From an uncultured Oscillospiraceae bacterium (GTDB taxonomy: Bacteria; Bacillota; Clostridia; Oscillospirales; Ruminococcaceae): a stretch of DNA of 40,099 nucleotides. Location: positions 1 to 40,099 of the forward strand of contig URGQ01000007.1 of NCBI GenBank assembly GCA_900547385.1, written 5' to 3'. A program made the translations under genes and the position numbers. How positions within the stretch are numbered: the first letter of the stretch is position 1; the number at the start of each line of letters is the position of its first letter. The notes below the pieces were generated by a model, which saw only the letters and a program-made list of their open reading frames with translations, was not told where the DNA came from and made no database searches. This document shows, one piece after another, positions 1 to 7,318 of this stretch.

Positions 1-9
1 AGCCCGCAT

Positions 10-30
10 AAGCCGCCCGGAGGGCGGCTT
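10..30. terminator. GC-rich hairpin at window edge
   Basis: A perfect 9-bp stem (AAGCCGCCC / GGGCGGCTT) with a GGA loop. It has no clear T-run, so it may be the terminator of a gene left of the window or simply a structured spacer. Confidence 0.4.
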
Positions 31-66
31 GGCCTGCGGCCCATGCTGGGGTTCGGCAGAAATAAG

Positions 67-99
67 AAAAGGGGCAGCCCCCGCAGGGACTGCCCTTTT
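67..99 (-). terminator. Terminator of the TRAP permease gene
   Basis: Inverted repeat AAAAGGGGCAG / CTGCCCTTTT with one bulged base. On the minus strand it is followed by a T-rich stretch. It lies about 10 bases beyond the stop codon of the TRAP permease, as expected for an intrinsic terminator. Confidence 0.65.
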
Positions 100-109
100 G
101 ATGCAAGTA

Positions 110-2203
110 TTATTCAGCGGCAGTAGCTTTCAGCTTGCGGTTCTGCAGCAGCTGGAACGCAAACGGAATGCCGATGAGTAAAAGCCCGATGAGGTCGCTG
201 ACAGGACTGGGATCAATAAGGAAGATCCCACCGGCCAGCAGCATGATGCGCATGTACCATGGAACATGGGCGTATACATGGCCGGTCATACCCATGGCGA
301 TGCCCGCCATGCCGATGATCGAGGTGACCATAATGCCGATAAGAGCCCAGACGGACTCCACATCAATGAACAGCAGGCTGGGATTGAGCGCGAAGATGTA
401 GGGGATGATGAACGCGCCGATGGCGAGCTTGGTGGCGGTGATGCCGGTTTTAAGGGGATTGGAGTGGGCGATGGCGCTGCCGGCATAGGCGGCCAATGCC
501 ACAGGCGGGGTGATATCCGCCACGATGCCGAAGTAGAACACGAACATATGCGCCGCCAGCAGCGGGATGCCCATTTTAATGAGGATGGGGGCGGTGATGG
601 TGGCCATGATGACATAGTTGGCGGTGGTGGGTACGCCCATGCCCAGCACAATGCATGCCAGCATGGTACAGAACAGCGCAAGGAAGATGCTCTTTTGGGC
701 AAGGGGGACAATGACCGCTACCAGCGTGGTGCCCAGGGCGGTCATGGAAACAACACCGGAGATGATGCCGGCCATGGCGCAGGCGACCGCAACGCCGATG
801 GAGCTGCCGGCGCCGCCCTGCAGACCCTCCGCAACGAGGCGGGGGGAGAGGATGGCGGAACGGGTAAGGAAGCTGCACAGGACGGCGACCACCATCGAAA
901 CAAAGACAGCGGTACCGGTATCGATTTTGATGACCTGCCACAGAACGACGAGGACGGCCAGCGGGATAAGCGGCAGCCCGACGGAGCGCAGAAGATCCCG
1001 CTTATCCCGGCCGATCAGGCTGATGATAAGGGCGAACAGGATGGCAAAGCAGGCGGACATCCCGGCGGTGTAGTAGTTCATGCAGATGACGAGGATGACG
1101 ACCGGAATGAGCAGATAGCCGCTCTTGGCCAGCAGCCGGAAGAAGTGGGGAATGGAGTCCTTGGGCAGGCCCTTGAGCCCCAGCCGCTTGCCCTCAAAAT
1201 GCACCATAAGAAAAATGCCGGTGAAGTACAGGATGGCGGGCAGAATGGCGGCGACCACAATGGAGGCGTAGGGAATTCCGGTGATCTCCGCCATGAGGAA
1301 AGCGGCGGCACCCATGATGGGCGGCATGATCTGACCGCCGGTGGAAGCGGCGGCCTCCACCGCTGCGGCAAATTCCGGCTTATAGCCCACCCGCTTCATG
1401 GTGGGAATGGTGATGCTGCCGCTGCCGACGGTATTGGCGACGGAGGAGCCGGAATACATTCCCTCCAGCGCGCTGGAGATAACGGCGACCTTGGCGGGAC
1501 CGCCCACGCTGGCGCCCGCGATGGAATTGGCCAGATCGACAAAGAAGGTGCCGATGCCGGTTTTCTCTAGGAAGGAGCCGAGGATGATGAACAGCACGAT
1601 GAAGGACGAGCAGACGGTGATGGGGGAGGAGAAGATGCCGCAATTGAGGTTATAGAACAGGTTGTAGATGAGATTGCGCAGGGCGGTCTTGGGGTTATTA
1701 TTGGTGAGCCACCAGGCGCCGTAGACGGTGAACAGCCCCACGACCACGATGAGCGGAATGCCGGTGGAGCGGCGGCACAGCTCCACCAGCAGCAGGATGC
1801 CAATGATGCCCAAAACGATCTGGGTGGTGCCGATGCGGTTGGCCATCTGGATGATCCTTTTCTGCTCGATGGCATAGTAGAAGAACACGCCCAGCGAGGT
1901 GAAGGCCAGGATGACATCGTACCAGGGGAAGTAGTTATCCCGCAGGGCGTCCTTTTTGCTGGCGGGGTATTTAAGGTAGCCGACAAAGAGGGTCATGCCC
2001 ACAAAAACGGGCAGGCGGGTATACTGGGTGGCGCCGGAAACGACCAGCGCCATAACGATCATAGTGAGGGAATAGAGAACAAACAGCACCGTCATGGCGG
2101 TCTTATAGCCGCCGGTCAAGCTGCGGCTTTTGCTGTCGCGGTCCAGCTCCTGCAGGAGCTTGGCGGTATCGGCAGCATCGGTGTGGTGCAGGGAATGGCT
2201 CAT
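110..2203 (-). CDS. TRAP transporter fused permease (4TM/12TM, DctQM-type)
   Basis: A 697-residue, very hydrophobic protein that matches TRAP transporters in which the small (DctQ) and large (DctM) membrane subunits are fused. Its length and glycine-rich membrane segments (for example GSFLEKTGIGTFF and GGQIMPPIMGAAAFLMAE) are typical of the large subunit of the TAXI subfamily. Such permeases use an ion gradient to import an organic acid delivered by a periplasmic or lipid-anchored binding protein. The gene follows the TAXI binding protein on the same strand across a 170-base gap that contains a strong hairpin. It has a ribosome site (AGAAAGGATG) before its ATG. The substrate cannot be read from sequence. 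Confidence 0.93.
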   Translation of the reverse strand: MSHSLHHTDAADTAKLLQELDRDSKSRSLTGGYKTAMTVLFVLYSLTMIVMALVVSGATQYTRLPVFVGMTLFVGYLKYPASKKDALRDNYFPWYDVILAFTSLGVFFYYAIEQKRIIQMANRIGTTQIVLGIIGILLLVELCRRSTGIPLIVVVGLFTVYGAWWLTNNNPKTALRNLIYNLFYNLNCGIFSSPITVCSSFIVLFIILGSFLEKTGIGTFFVDLANSIAGASVGGPAKVAVISSALEGMYSGSSVANTVGSGSITIPTMKRVGYKPEFAAAVEAAASTGGQIMPPIMGAAAFLMAEITGIPYASIVVAAILPAILYFTGIFLMVHFEGKRLGLKGLPKDSIPHFFRLLAKSGYLLIPVVILVICMNYYTAGMSACFAILFALIISLIGRDKRDLLRSVGLPLIPLAVLVVLWQVIKIDTGTAVFVSMVVAVLCSFLTRSAILSPRLVAEGLQGGAGSSIGVAVACAMAGIISGVVSMTALGTTLVAVIVPLAQKSIFLALFCTMLACIVLGMGVPTTANYVIMATITAPILIKMGIPLLAAHMFVFYFGIVADITPPVALAAYAGSAIAHSNPLKTGITATKLAIGAFIIPYIFALNPSLLFIDVESVWALIGIMVTSIIGMAGIAMGMTGHVYAHVPWYMRIMLLAGGIFLIDPSPVSDLIGLLLIGIPFAFQLLQNRKLKATAAE

Positions 2204-2309
2204 GGGGCAGCATCCTTTCTGATATGGATTTTTACCGAATCACAAAAGAGGAACAGCATGGAATAGGGCCGGTTCGCTTTTGTTACCCGGCAAATAAATG
2301 AGGAAAGCC

Positions 2310-2343
2310 GCGGCGGGAGGCTTAGTGGAACTCCTCCCGCCGC
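2310..2343 (-). terminator. Intercistronic hairpin between TAXI binding protein and permease
   Basis: An 11-bp perfect stem (GCGGCGGGAGG / CCTCCCGCCGC) with a 12-base loop in the gap between the two TRAP genes. It has no long T-run on the minus strand, so it looks more like a partial terminator or an mRNA-stabilising stem than a full stop. It would allow more binding protein than permease to be made. Confidence 0.55.
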
Positions 2344-2373
2344 AGGCGTATGGGGAACTTAATGGTTTGCAGC

Positions 2374-3387
2374 TCAGCCTACATTCAGGCCCATCTCGGT
2401 GTAGTACTTGGCAGCGCCGGGGTGCAGCGGAACATTGCCGATGGTGACGAAGGCATTGTTGATATCCATACCGGAGCCGACGGCGTGAGCCTTAGCGATC
2501 TCATCCTTGCTCTCCCACAGGGCCTTGGTCATATTGTAGACCTGATCCTCGGAGAGGGAATTGGAAACAATGTAGGTGGCGGTAACACCGATAGTGGTGA
2601 TGGGGGCATCGGCGGGGATGCACGCGTACTGATCGTGGGTGACGGCCATCTTGGCGTAAACGGCATAGTCGCCTACCTTGTTATTGGTGATGAACTCATC
2701 CATTACGGCGTCATCCAGGCCCAGCAGGTAGATATCCATGGCGGTTTGCAGCTCGGTGATGGCGGTGGTGGGAGCACCGGAGGTGAAGAAGAAGACATCC
2801 AGCTTGCCATCCTTCATGGCATCGGCGCTGTTATTGACGGAAAGGTTCTGTACGGTGATATCATCGGTGGAAACACCGTAGGCGGCAAGCAGGGCTTTGG
2901 CGTTGGCCTCGGTGCCGGAGCCGGCATCACCGATGGAAACGCGCAGGCCCTTGACATCGGCCAGGGTCTTGACGGTGTCCTTCAGGTCGCTGCGGACAAC
3001 GACCTGCATGACCTCGGAGTAAACCTCGCCCAGAACCGAGAAGGAGGTGATGGCAACAGGGAAATTGAAGTCATCCAGTTTATTGTAGGCTTTGATCATG
3101 GTATCGTTCTGTACGATGGCCATATTGTAGTCGCCGTCTTCGATGCCATTGATATTGGCAACGGAGCCGCCGGTGGAAATGACATTGTAGGTGTAGCCGG
3201 TGGCGTCCTTCAAGATCATGCCGACGGCATTGGTATAGGCATAGTAGGTGCCGGAGGTGCTACCGGTGCCAATGGTGATGGAAGCGGTGGTATTACCGGA
3301 GGGATCGGGGGTGTCATTGCCGCCGCCGCAGGCAACACAGCACAGCAGCATTATGGCGGCCATCAAGAGGGCAAATAACTTTTTCAT
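2374..3387 (-). CDS. TAXI family TRAP transporter solute-binding lipoprotein
   Basis: A 337-residue protein starting with a lipoprotein signal (MKKLFALLMAAIMLLCCVAC); the cysteine at the end of the hydrophobic stretch is the likely lipidation site. The mature part shows family features of TAXI binding proteins: an early SITIGTGSTSGTYYAYTNAVG segment, then GGSVANINGIEDGDYNMAIVQND and later VSIGDAGSGTEANAKALL. It would capture the substrate outside the membrane and hand it to the downstream fused permease. Ribosome site AAGGAGATCCCACC precedes the ATG. The minus-3 position of the lipobox is Cys, which is unusual. Confidence 0.93.
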   Translation of the reverse strand: MKKLFALLMAAIMLLCCVACGGGNDTPDPSGNTTASITIGTGSTSGTYYAYTNAVGMILKDATGYTYNVISTGGSVANINGIEDGDYNMAIVQNDTMIKAYNKLDDFNFPVAITSFSVLGEVYSEVMQVVVRSDLKDTVKTLADVKGLRVSIGDAGSGTEANAKALLAAYGVSTDDITVQNLSVNNSADAMKDGKLDVFFFTSGAPTTAITELQTAMDIYLLGLDDAVMDEFITNNKVGDYAVYAKMAVTHDQYACIPADAPITTIGVTATYIVSNSLSEDQVYNMTKALWESKDEIAKAHAVGSGMDINNAFVTIGNVPLHPGAAKYYTEMGLNVG

Positions 3388-3445
3388 GGTGGGATCTCCT
3401 TATCAATATTCATTTTAATATGGGTCACAGTGGACTATGGTCATT

Positions 3446-3473
3446 ATTATAGCACCGCAAAATGGAATTGCAA
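3446..3473 (-). promoter_or_regulatory. Sigma-A promoter of the TRAP operon
   Basis: On the minus strand, TTGCAA (3473-3468), a 16-base spacer and TATAAT (3451-3446) lie about 60 bases before the TAXI gene start. The -10 box is a perfect consensus. Confidence 0.65.
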
Positions 3474-3587
3474 CCCCTTTTTGCAAGATTTTTTGTTTTT
3501 TATTCATTTTGGCAAGAAAATAGCCTTTTTATGAGATGAAAATTGAACAAATATGAATCGTTTTTAATTTTTCCTGCATTTTTGCAA

Positions 3588-3623
3588 ATTTTGCAGGGAT
3601 TCCTGCAGGGACTCCTGCAAAAT
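3588..3623. repeat. Inverted repeat ATTTTGCAGG ... CCTGCAAAAT
   Basis: Ten-base perfect arms surround a central CCTGCAGG palindrome, so the pentamer CTGCA recurs at short intervals. It lies between the divergent TRAP and yfbR promoters and could be an operator for either. No known regulator is recognised. Confidence 0.45.
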
Positions 3624-3633
3624 GAGAGGGTGC

Positions 3634-3663
3634 TTGCCAGGGGGGCCTTTGGCGTGGTAGAAT
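3634..3663 (+). promoter_or_regulatory. Sigma-A promoter of yfbR
   Basis: TTGCCA (3634-3639), an 18-base spacer and TAGAAT (3658-3663). The predicted transcript start, near 3670, is about 150 bases upstream of yfbR, so the branched hairpin at 3683-3778 would be in the leader. Confidence 0.5.
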
Positions 3664-3682
3664 AGTGGCAGTGATGAAGGGA

Positions 3683-3778
3683 GCTCCGGCCGCCCCCGGG
3701 GCGCCGCCCCGAAGGGCGGTGCGCCCGCGCGGCGGATCCGCGCAAGCCCGCGAAGCGGGCCGAGGGGGCGGCCGGAGC
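3683..3778 (+). repeat. Branched GC-rich hairpin element in the yfbR leader
   Basis: A 15-bp perfect outer stem (3683-3697 with 3764-3778) closes three internal hairpins. The first pairs 3699-3704 with 3721-3726 and 3705-3709 with 3714-3718. The second pairs GCGCGG (3727-3732) with CCGCGC (3738-3743). The third pairs GCCCGC (3746-3751) with GCGGGC (3755-3760) around a GAA loop. The whole is a cloverleaf-like fold of 96 bases. It may be a dispersed structured repeat or a leader RNA; it matches no riboswitch I recognise. Confidence 0.7.
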
Positions 3779-3816
3779 CTGTACCCTGTAACCAATGAAA
3801 CCGAGGAGAGAAAGCC

Positions 3817-4383
3817 ATGCTGAATACCTTCTATGCCTTGCTGGGGCGAATGAAATATATTGACCGCTGGTGCCTGATGCGGACCTCCCGGCCGGAGAAC
3901 CTGTGTGAGCACACGCTGGAAACGGCGTATATTGCCCATGCGCTGGCACTGCTGAACCGCCAACGAGGCGGCATACTGGAGCCGGAAAAGGCGGTGCTGT
4001 ATGCCTTGTACCATGATTGTACCGAGATACTGACCGGCGACCTGCCTACGCCGGTGAAATATAAGAACGAGAGCATTAAAACGGCGTACAAGGCGGTGGA
4101 AAAGGAAGCGCAGACGGCACTGCTGAGCCGCCTGCCGGTACTGATGGCGGAGGAAATGACCCCGTGGTTTACCCCTACCGAGGAGTACAGGCCCTATATT
4201 AAGGCGGCGGATAAGCTTTCAGCCCTGATCAAGTGCACCGAGGAGCGCCGGGCGGGCAACCATGAATTTGACCGGGCCTATGATATCCTGCTGCAGGCGA
4301 TCCACGAGATGGAGCTGCCGGAGGCGGAGCAGTTTATGATGCAGTTCCTACCGCCCTTTGGCATGACGCTGGATGATCTGTAA
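3817..4383 (+). CDS. yfbR: HD-domain 5'-deoxynucleotidase, YfbR family
   Basis: A 188-residue HD-domain phosphohydrolase resembling Escherichia coli YfbR, which dephosphorylates deoxynucleoside 5'-monophosphates. Metal-binding signature residues are visible: E31-H32 in ENLCEH, H66-D67 in LYHDCTE, and D75 in LTGDLPTPVK, which is the hallmark string of the family. The C-terminal KAADKLSALIKCTEE helix with the conserved Asp is also present. Length agrees with the family (about 190-200). The ribosome site GAGGAGAG precedes the ATG. The gene is monocistronic: its own promoter lies upstream and a strong terminator follows within 20 bases. It likely balances nucleotide pools in the cytoplasm. Confidence 0.92.
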   Translation: MLNTFYALLGRMKYIDRWCLMRTSRPENLCEHTLETAYIAHALALLNRQRGGILEPEKAVLYALYHDCTEILTGDLPTPVKYKNESIKTAYKAVEKEAQTALLSRLPVLMAEEMTPWFTPTEEYRPYIKAADKLSALIKCTEERRAGNHEFDRAYDILLQAIHEMELPEAEQFMMQFLPPFGMTLDDL

Positions 4384-4400
4384 TATTGGATAAGATAGAG

Positions 4401-4427
4401 AAAAGCTCCCCTGTATGGGGAGCTTTT
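4401..4427 (+). terminator. Terminator of yfbR
   Basis: AAAAGCTCCCC / GGGGAGCTTTTT with a 5-base loop, 18 bases past the stop codon. Flanking A and T runs make it active on both strands. Confidence 0.9.
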
Positions 4428-4546
4428 TGCGTGGAGCAGAAAAATATCCCCGCCGGGGCAGGGATACTTTCCTTGAGGAGCCAAATTGAAATAGGGAATG
4501 GGAATGTCATAGCAGGGGGCGGCCCGGCCGCAGGCCGCAGGGGAGG

Positions 4547-4781
4547 TCATCCTTCGGCTTTCAGGCCCTTCATGCGGTTCAGTACAGCAGGGTCCACCGG
4601 CTTGGTGAAAAGGCTGACCGCGACTGTGACAATGACCGCCAAGACAGCTGCCGCTAGGGTGCGCTTATAGATATCGACCGAGAGCATGGCGCTGATGCAG
4701 TGGATCATGGAATCCACGCAGGCCATTTACATAAACTACGATATAGGAGCCGATCATCAGCCCGGAGACTGCGTCAAACAT
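4547..4781 (-). pseudogene. Remnant of a sodium:solute symporter (SSS family)
   Basis: Reading the minus strand from an ATG at 4781 with a good ribosome site (AGGAGGACTAATA) gives MFDAVSGLMIGSYIVVYV. Shifting frame near 4735 then gives a run ending ISAMLSVDIYKRTL, VSLFTKPVDPAVLNRMKGL and a stop at 4547. The SVDIYKR and SLFTKP strings are typical of the C-terminal region of SSS symporters. Start and tail are joined out of frame and the dozen or so membrane helices between them are missing, so this is a deleted gene. It lies 13 bases behind the amidohydrolase, suggesting an original uptake-and-deamination operon. Confidence 0.55.
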
Positions 4782-4794
4782 TATTAGTCCTCCT

Positions 4795-6141
4795 TTACAA
4801 TTGGTTTTGGGCGCCTAACTGGCGCGCCAGGTACTTGTGGCAGATCGCGGTGGCTTCCTGTGTGGCGGCCGTTTCATCCACAGTAAGCACCCGCTTGCCG
4901 TCCACTATCGTTTTGCCGTCAATGATGACGGTTTCTACCTCATTGCCGGTCGCGTTCCACACTAGGGTGGAGCGGATATCCAGATCGTACATTGGCTGGA
5001 GATGCGGTTCCCGCGCATCCATCACGATGAGATCTGCCTTTTTGCCCACTTCCAGCGAGCCGATCTCCTTTTCCTTGCCCACCAGCCGGGCGGCATCCAT
5101 GGTGATCTTGCGGAAGGCCAGCTTGGCACCGGCCTGCTGTTCATCCAGCCCGCCCAGGGTACGCCAGCAGCCCAGGTAAATGCGCATATTGGTCCAGGGA
5201 TTCAGGGTGACCCAATCGGTACCCAGAGCGTAGGTCACACCGTATTTGTGCCATAGATCCACTGGGGCGAAATAACCCGCCTTGAAGAAGACCTCCGGGC
5301 AATGCGCTACATGGACCTTATTTTTTGCCAGCAGCCGGACATCATTTTTGGTAACGCAGACGCAGTGCGCCGCGATGAGCTTCTGCTGGGTCAGGCCGGT
5401 CTCAAAGAGGTACTCCACGGGAGTCATGCCATAGGCTTCCCGGTCGTGGGCAATCTCCTGGGGAGTCTGCGCCACATGGGTATGAATGGGCGCATGGTAC
5501 TTCCCGGCGGTTGCCGCGATCTCTTTGGCCAGGGCGATGGGGACGGTATCGGTGGCGTGGGGAGCAAAGCCGATCTCAATACGGCCGTTGCCGCGGCCAT
5601 TGAAGGTTTCGTACAGGTCCACATTGGCCTGCAGCTTTTGGGCGGCCTGCCCCGGCACCGAAGAATAATCGTTATCGTGCAGGTTTTGCAGGTCTGGGTC
5701 GTAGATCTTTTGTGCGATGATGCCGCGCAGACCCAGCTCCTCCGCCGCGCGGGCGGTGGATTCCGGGAAGTGGTACAGGTCATCGATGAAGGTGGAGCCG
5801 AATTTGACGGCCTCCATGGCCCCCAGCATACTGATGCTGTACATGGATTCCCGGGTGATAAAGCGTTCCATGGGGAAAGCCAGCCCGTAGAAGGCCCCTT
5901 TGATATCCTCGGTGAGGCCCTTGAACAGGGTGCCGCCTACATGGGTGTGGATATTGACGATGCCGGGCATGATGACCCGACCGGGAAGGCAGCGCTTGAC
6001 GGTGCCCTCCGGAACCTCCGGCGGGGCACCAGCGCCGATGCCGATGATCCGGTCGTCCTCCAGCAGGATCCAGCCTTCCTTGTGGATCTCATCCTGTTCG
6101 TTCTGTGTGATGATGTGTGCGCCATACAGCAGTGTCTGCAT
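4795..6141 (-). CDS. Amidohydrolase / chlorohydrolase-type deaminase (SsnA/TrzN/MtaD-like)
   Basis: A 448-residue metal-dependent hydrolase of the cytosine/5'-methylthioadenosine deaminase branch of the amidohydrolase superfamily. Metal ligands are in place: H65 and H67 (NIHTHVG), H222 or H220 (PIHTHVAQ), H259 (AAHCVCV) and D309 (ALGTDW). The composite N- and C-terminal beta sandwich is indicated by the start (LLYGAHIITQ) and the end (SLEVGKKADLIVMDAR). The ATG at 6141 is chosen because AGGAGGAATCAACC precedes it. The gene is followed by a symporter remnant and preceded by two copies of the GntR operator motif. It probably deaminates an imported purine- or pterin-like compound; the exact substrate is unknown. 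Confidence 0.88.
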   Translation of the reverse strand: MQTLLYGAHIITQNEQDEIHKEGWILLEDDRIIGIGAGAPPEVPEGTVKRCLPGRVIMPGIVNIHTHVGGTLFKGLTEDIKGAFYGLAFPMERFITRESMYSISMLGAMEAVKFGSTFIDDLYHFPESTARAAEELGLRGIIAQKIYDPDLQNLHDNDYSSVPGQAAQKLQANVDLYETFNGRGNGRIEIGFAPHATDTVPIALAKEIAATAGKYHAPIHTHVAQTPQEIAHDREAYGMTPVEYLFETGLTQQKLIAAHCVCVTKNDVRLLAKNKVHVAHCPEVFFKAGYFAPVDLWHKYGVTYALGTDWVTLNPWTNMRIYLGCWRTLGGLDEQQAGAKLAFRKITMDAARLVGKEKEIGSLEVGKKADLIVMDAREPHLQPMYDLDIRSTLVWNATGNEVETVIIDGKTIVDGKRVLTVDETAATQEATAICHKYLARQLGAQNQL

Positions 6142-6170
6142 GGTTGATTCCTCCTTTACATTAGAGATAT

Positions 6171-6188
6171 GATAATATGGTATTACCT
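6171..6188. promoter_or_regulatory. GntR operator copy 1
   Basis: GATAATATGGTATTACCT, 30 bases upstream of the amidohydrolase start. It is identical over 18 bases to the copy at 6353-6370 and shares the core GGTATTACC with the palindrome in the gntR promoter. Confidence 0.65.
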
Positions 6189-6352
6189 TATAAAAGATAT
6201 AAAAAGTAAATAGAAGAGGCTTCTCTTTTTTGGACGGGAGAAGTGCATGGCTATGGGTATGCTTTTTGAGAAGGGAGGGAAATAAGGGGGAAAGTTCGGA
6301 CTCCAGCAGGGGTGTGGGGCGATGTGCTGGCCGCTGGCGGCAAGCCATAAAA

Positions 6353-6370
6353 GATAATATGGTATTACCT
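6353..6370. promoter_or_regulatory. GntR operator copy 2
   Basis: Exact 18-base repeat of operator copy 1, 182 bases away, in the same gap between gntR and the amidohydrolase gene. The 230 bases between gntR and the amidohydrolase hold no credible gene, so this is regulatory DNA. Confidence 0.65.
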
Positions 6371-6416
6371 AAATGTGTTTGCAAATTTCTGCCCTGTTTA
6401 CGCAGGGCAGTTATGC

Positions 6417-7169
6417 TTAGAATGCCTTGATATTCCGCAGCATCTGGAAGTGGACATAGTTGGTGTTATACAGGGCCTGGCCGCTGAGGGCCGGCTTATT
6501 TTCCGCAGTCAGGGAGGTACCGGTCATGCACAAAAAGGAATCACAGTCAAATTCCCCGGCGGCGGGAGTGATGGTCAGGGCCTCCGCCCGGCTTTTACTC
6601 TGGATGGTGATGCACTCATTGGTGACCAGCAGACCGGCGTGGGTGCGCAGCAGCTCATAGCTGGTGTGGGTGCCCCATTCCTCCCGGCTCGGCATGGTTT
6701 TCAGCAGGCCCTCCGGGATGTGATTGATGCTGACAATGGCCAAAATATCATTGGCATAGTAGGAGCAGACGACCTTGATGAGGGGAGAGCCCGGCGCTAC
6801 CTCCAGCGCTTCGGCGTGGTGCAGGTCGGTGGGGACGGTTTCCAAGCTAATGAGTTCATTGCGGGATTCGTAGCCGCTTTCCCGGATGAGCTGGTGCAGA
6901 TCCTGCCCAGGGGTGATGGTGGCCTTGATTTTGGAAATATTGGGATTGATAAAGGTGCCGCGCCCATGGATGCGCTGAATAAGGCCCTCCTGCTCCAAAT
7001 CGCTGAGGGCCCGCCGTACGGTGATGCGGCTGACGCCCATCGATTCCCCGATGACGGCTTCCGGCGGCAGCTTCAGGGAACGGGGGGCATCGCTGCTGCG
7101 GATATATTCCCGCAGCTTTTCCGCCACGGCGTCGCTCAGGTTCTGTTTATTGATGGGTTCGCGGTTCAT
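6417..7169 (-). CDS. GntR/HutC family transcriptional regulator (UTRA effector domain)
   Basis: A 250-residue regulator. The N-terminal winged helix (residues about 8-75) contains the GntR signature around PPEAVIGESMGVSRITVRRA and the wing motif GLIQRIHGRGTF. The C-terminal part (about 95-245) matches the UTRA ligand-binding fold, with the family-like stretches LEVAPGSPLIKVVCSYY and ALTITPAAGEF. It probably binds a substrate or product of the neighbouring amidohydrolase pathway. The gene is transcribed toward that enzyme. Its own promoter contains a 19-bp palindrome whose core recurs twice before the amidohydrolase, so it is a likely local autoregulated repressor. Confidence 0.93.
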   Translation of the reverse strand: MNREPINKQNLSDAVAEKLREYIRSSDAPRSLKLPPEAVIGESMGVSRITVRRALSDLEQEGLIQRIHGRGTFINPNISKIKATITPGQDLHQLIRESGYESRNELISLETVPTDLHHAEALEVAPGSPLIKVVCSYYANDILAIVSINHIPEGLLKTMPSREEWGTHTSYELLRTHAGLLVTNECITIQSKSRAEALTITPAAGEFDCDSFLCMTGTSLTAENKPALSGQALYNTNYVHFQMLRNIKAF

Positions 7170-7198
7170 GTGTTCCTCTTCTTTCCTATGATAGGATT

Positions 7199-7228
7199 AG
7201 GATACAACAAAGGTAATACCTTTGTCAA
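7199..7228 (-). promoter_or_regulatory. gntR promoter with embedded palindromic operator
   Basis: On the minus strand, TTGACA (7228-7223), an 18-base spacer and TATCCT (7204-7199). The spacer is nearly filled by the perfect 19-bp palindrome ACAAAGGTAATACCTTTGT (7207-7225), so a bound regulator would block RNA polymerase. Confidence 0.75.
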
Positions 7229-7273
7229 CGGACAATCTGCACATAAAATGCAGAGTATTTTTGTAAGGAAAGG

Positions 7274-7300
7274 AAAAGCTCCCCCGTGGGGGAGCTTTTT
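7274..7300 (-). terminator. Terminator of the 5'-nucleotidase gene
   Basis: AAAAGCTCCCCC GT GGGGGAGCTTTTT, a near-perfect bidirectional terminator between the nucleotidase stop and the gntR promoter. Confidence 0.9.
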
Positions 7301-7318
7301 GGTGTGTTTGAAGAGAAA

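Noticed and set aside
266..1570. Long plus-strand open frame opposite the TRAP permease
   Set aside because: It is antisense to a well-supported membrane protein gene, has biased Gly/Asp/His composition typical of reverse-strand frames, and has no ribosome site.
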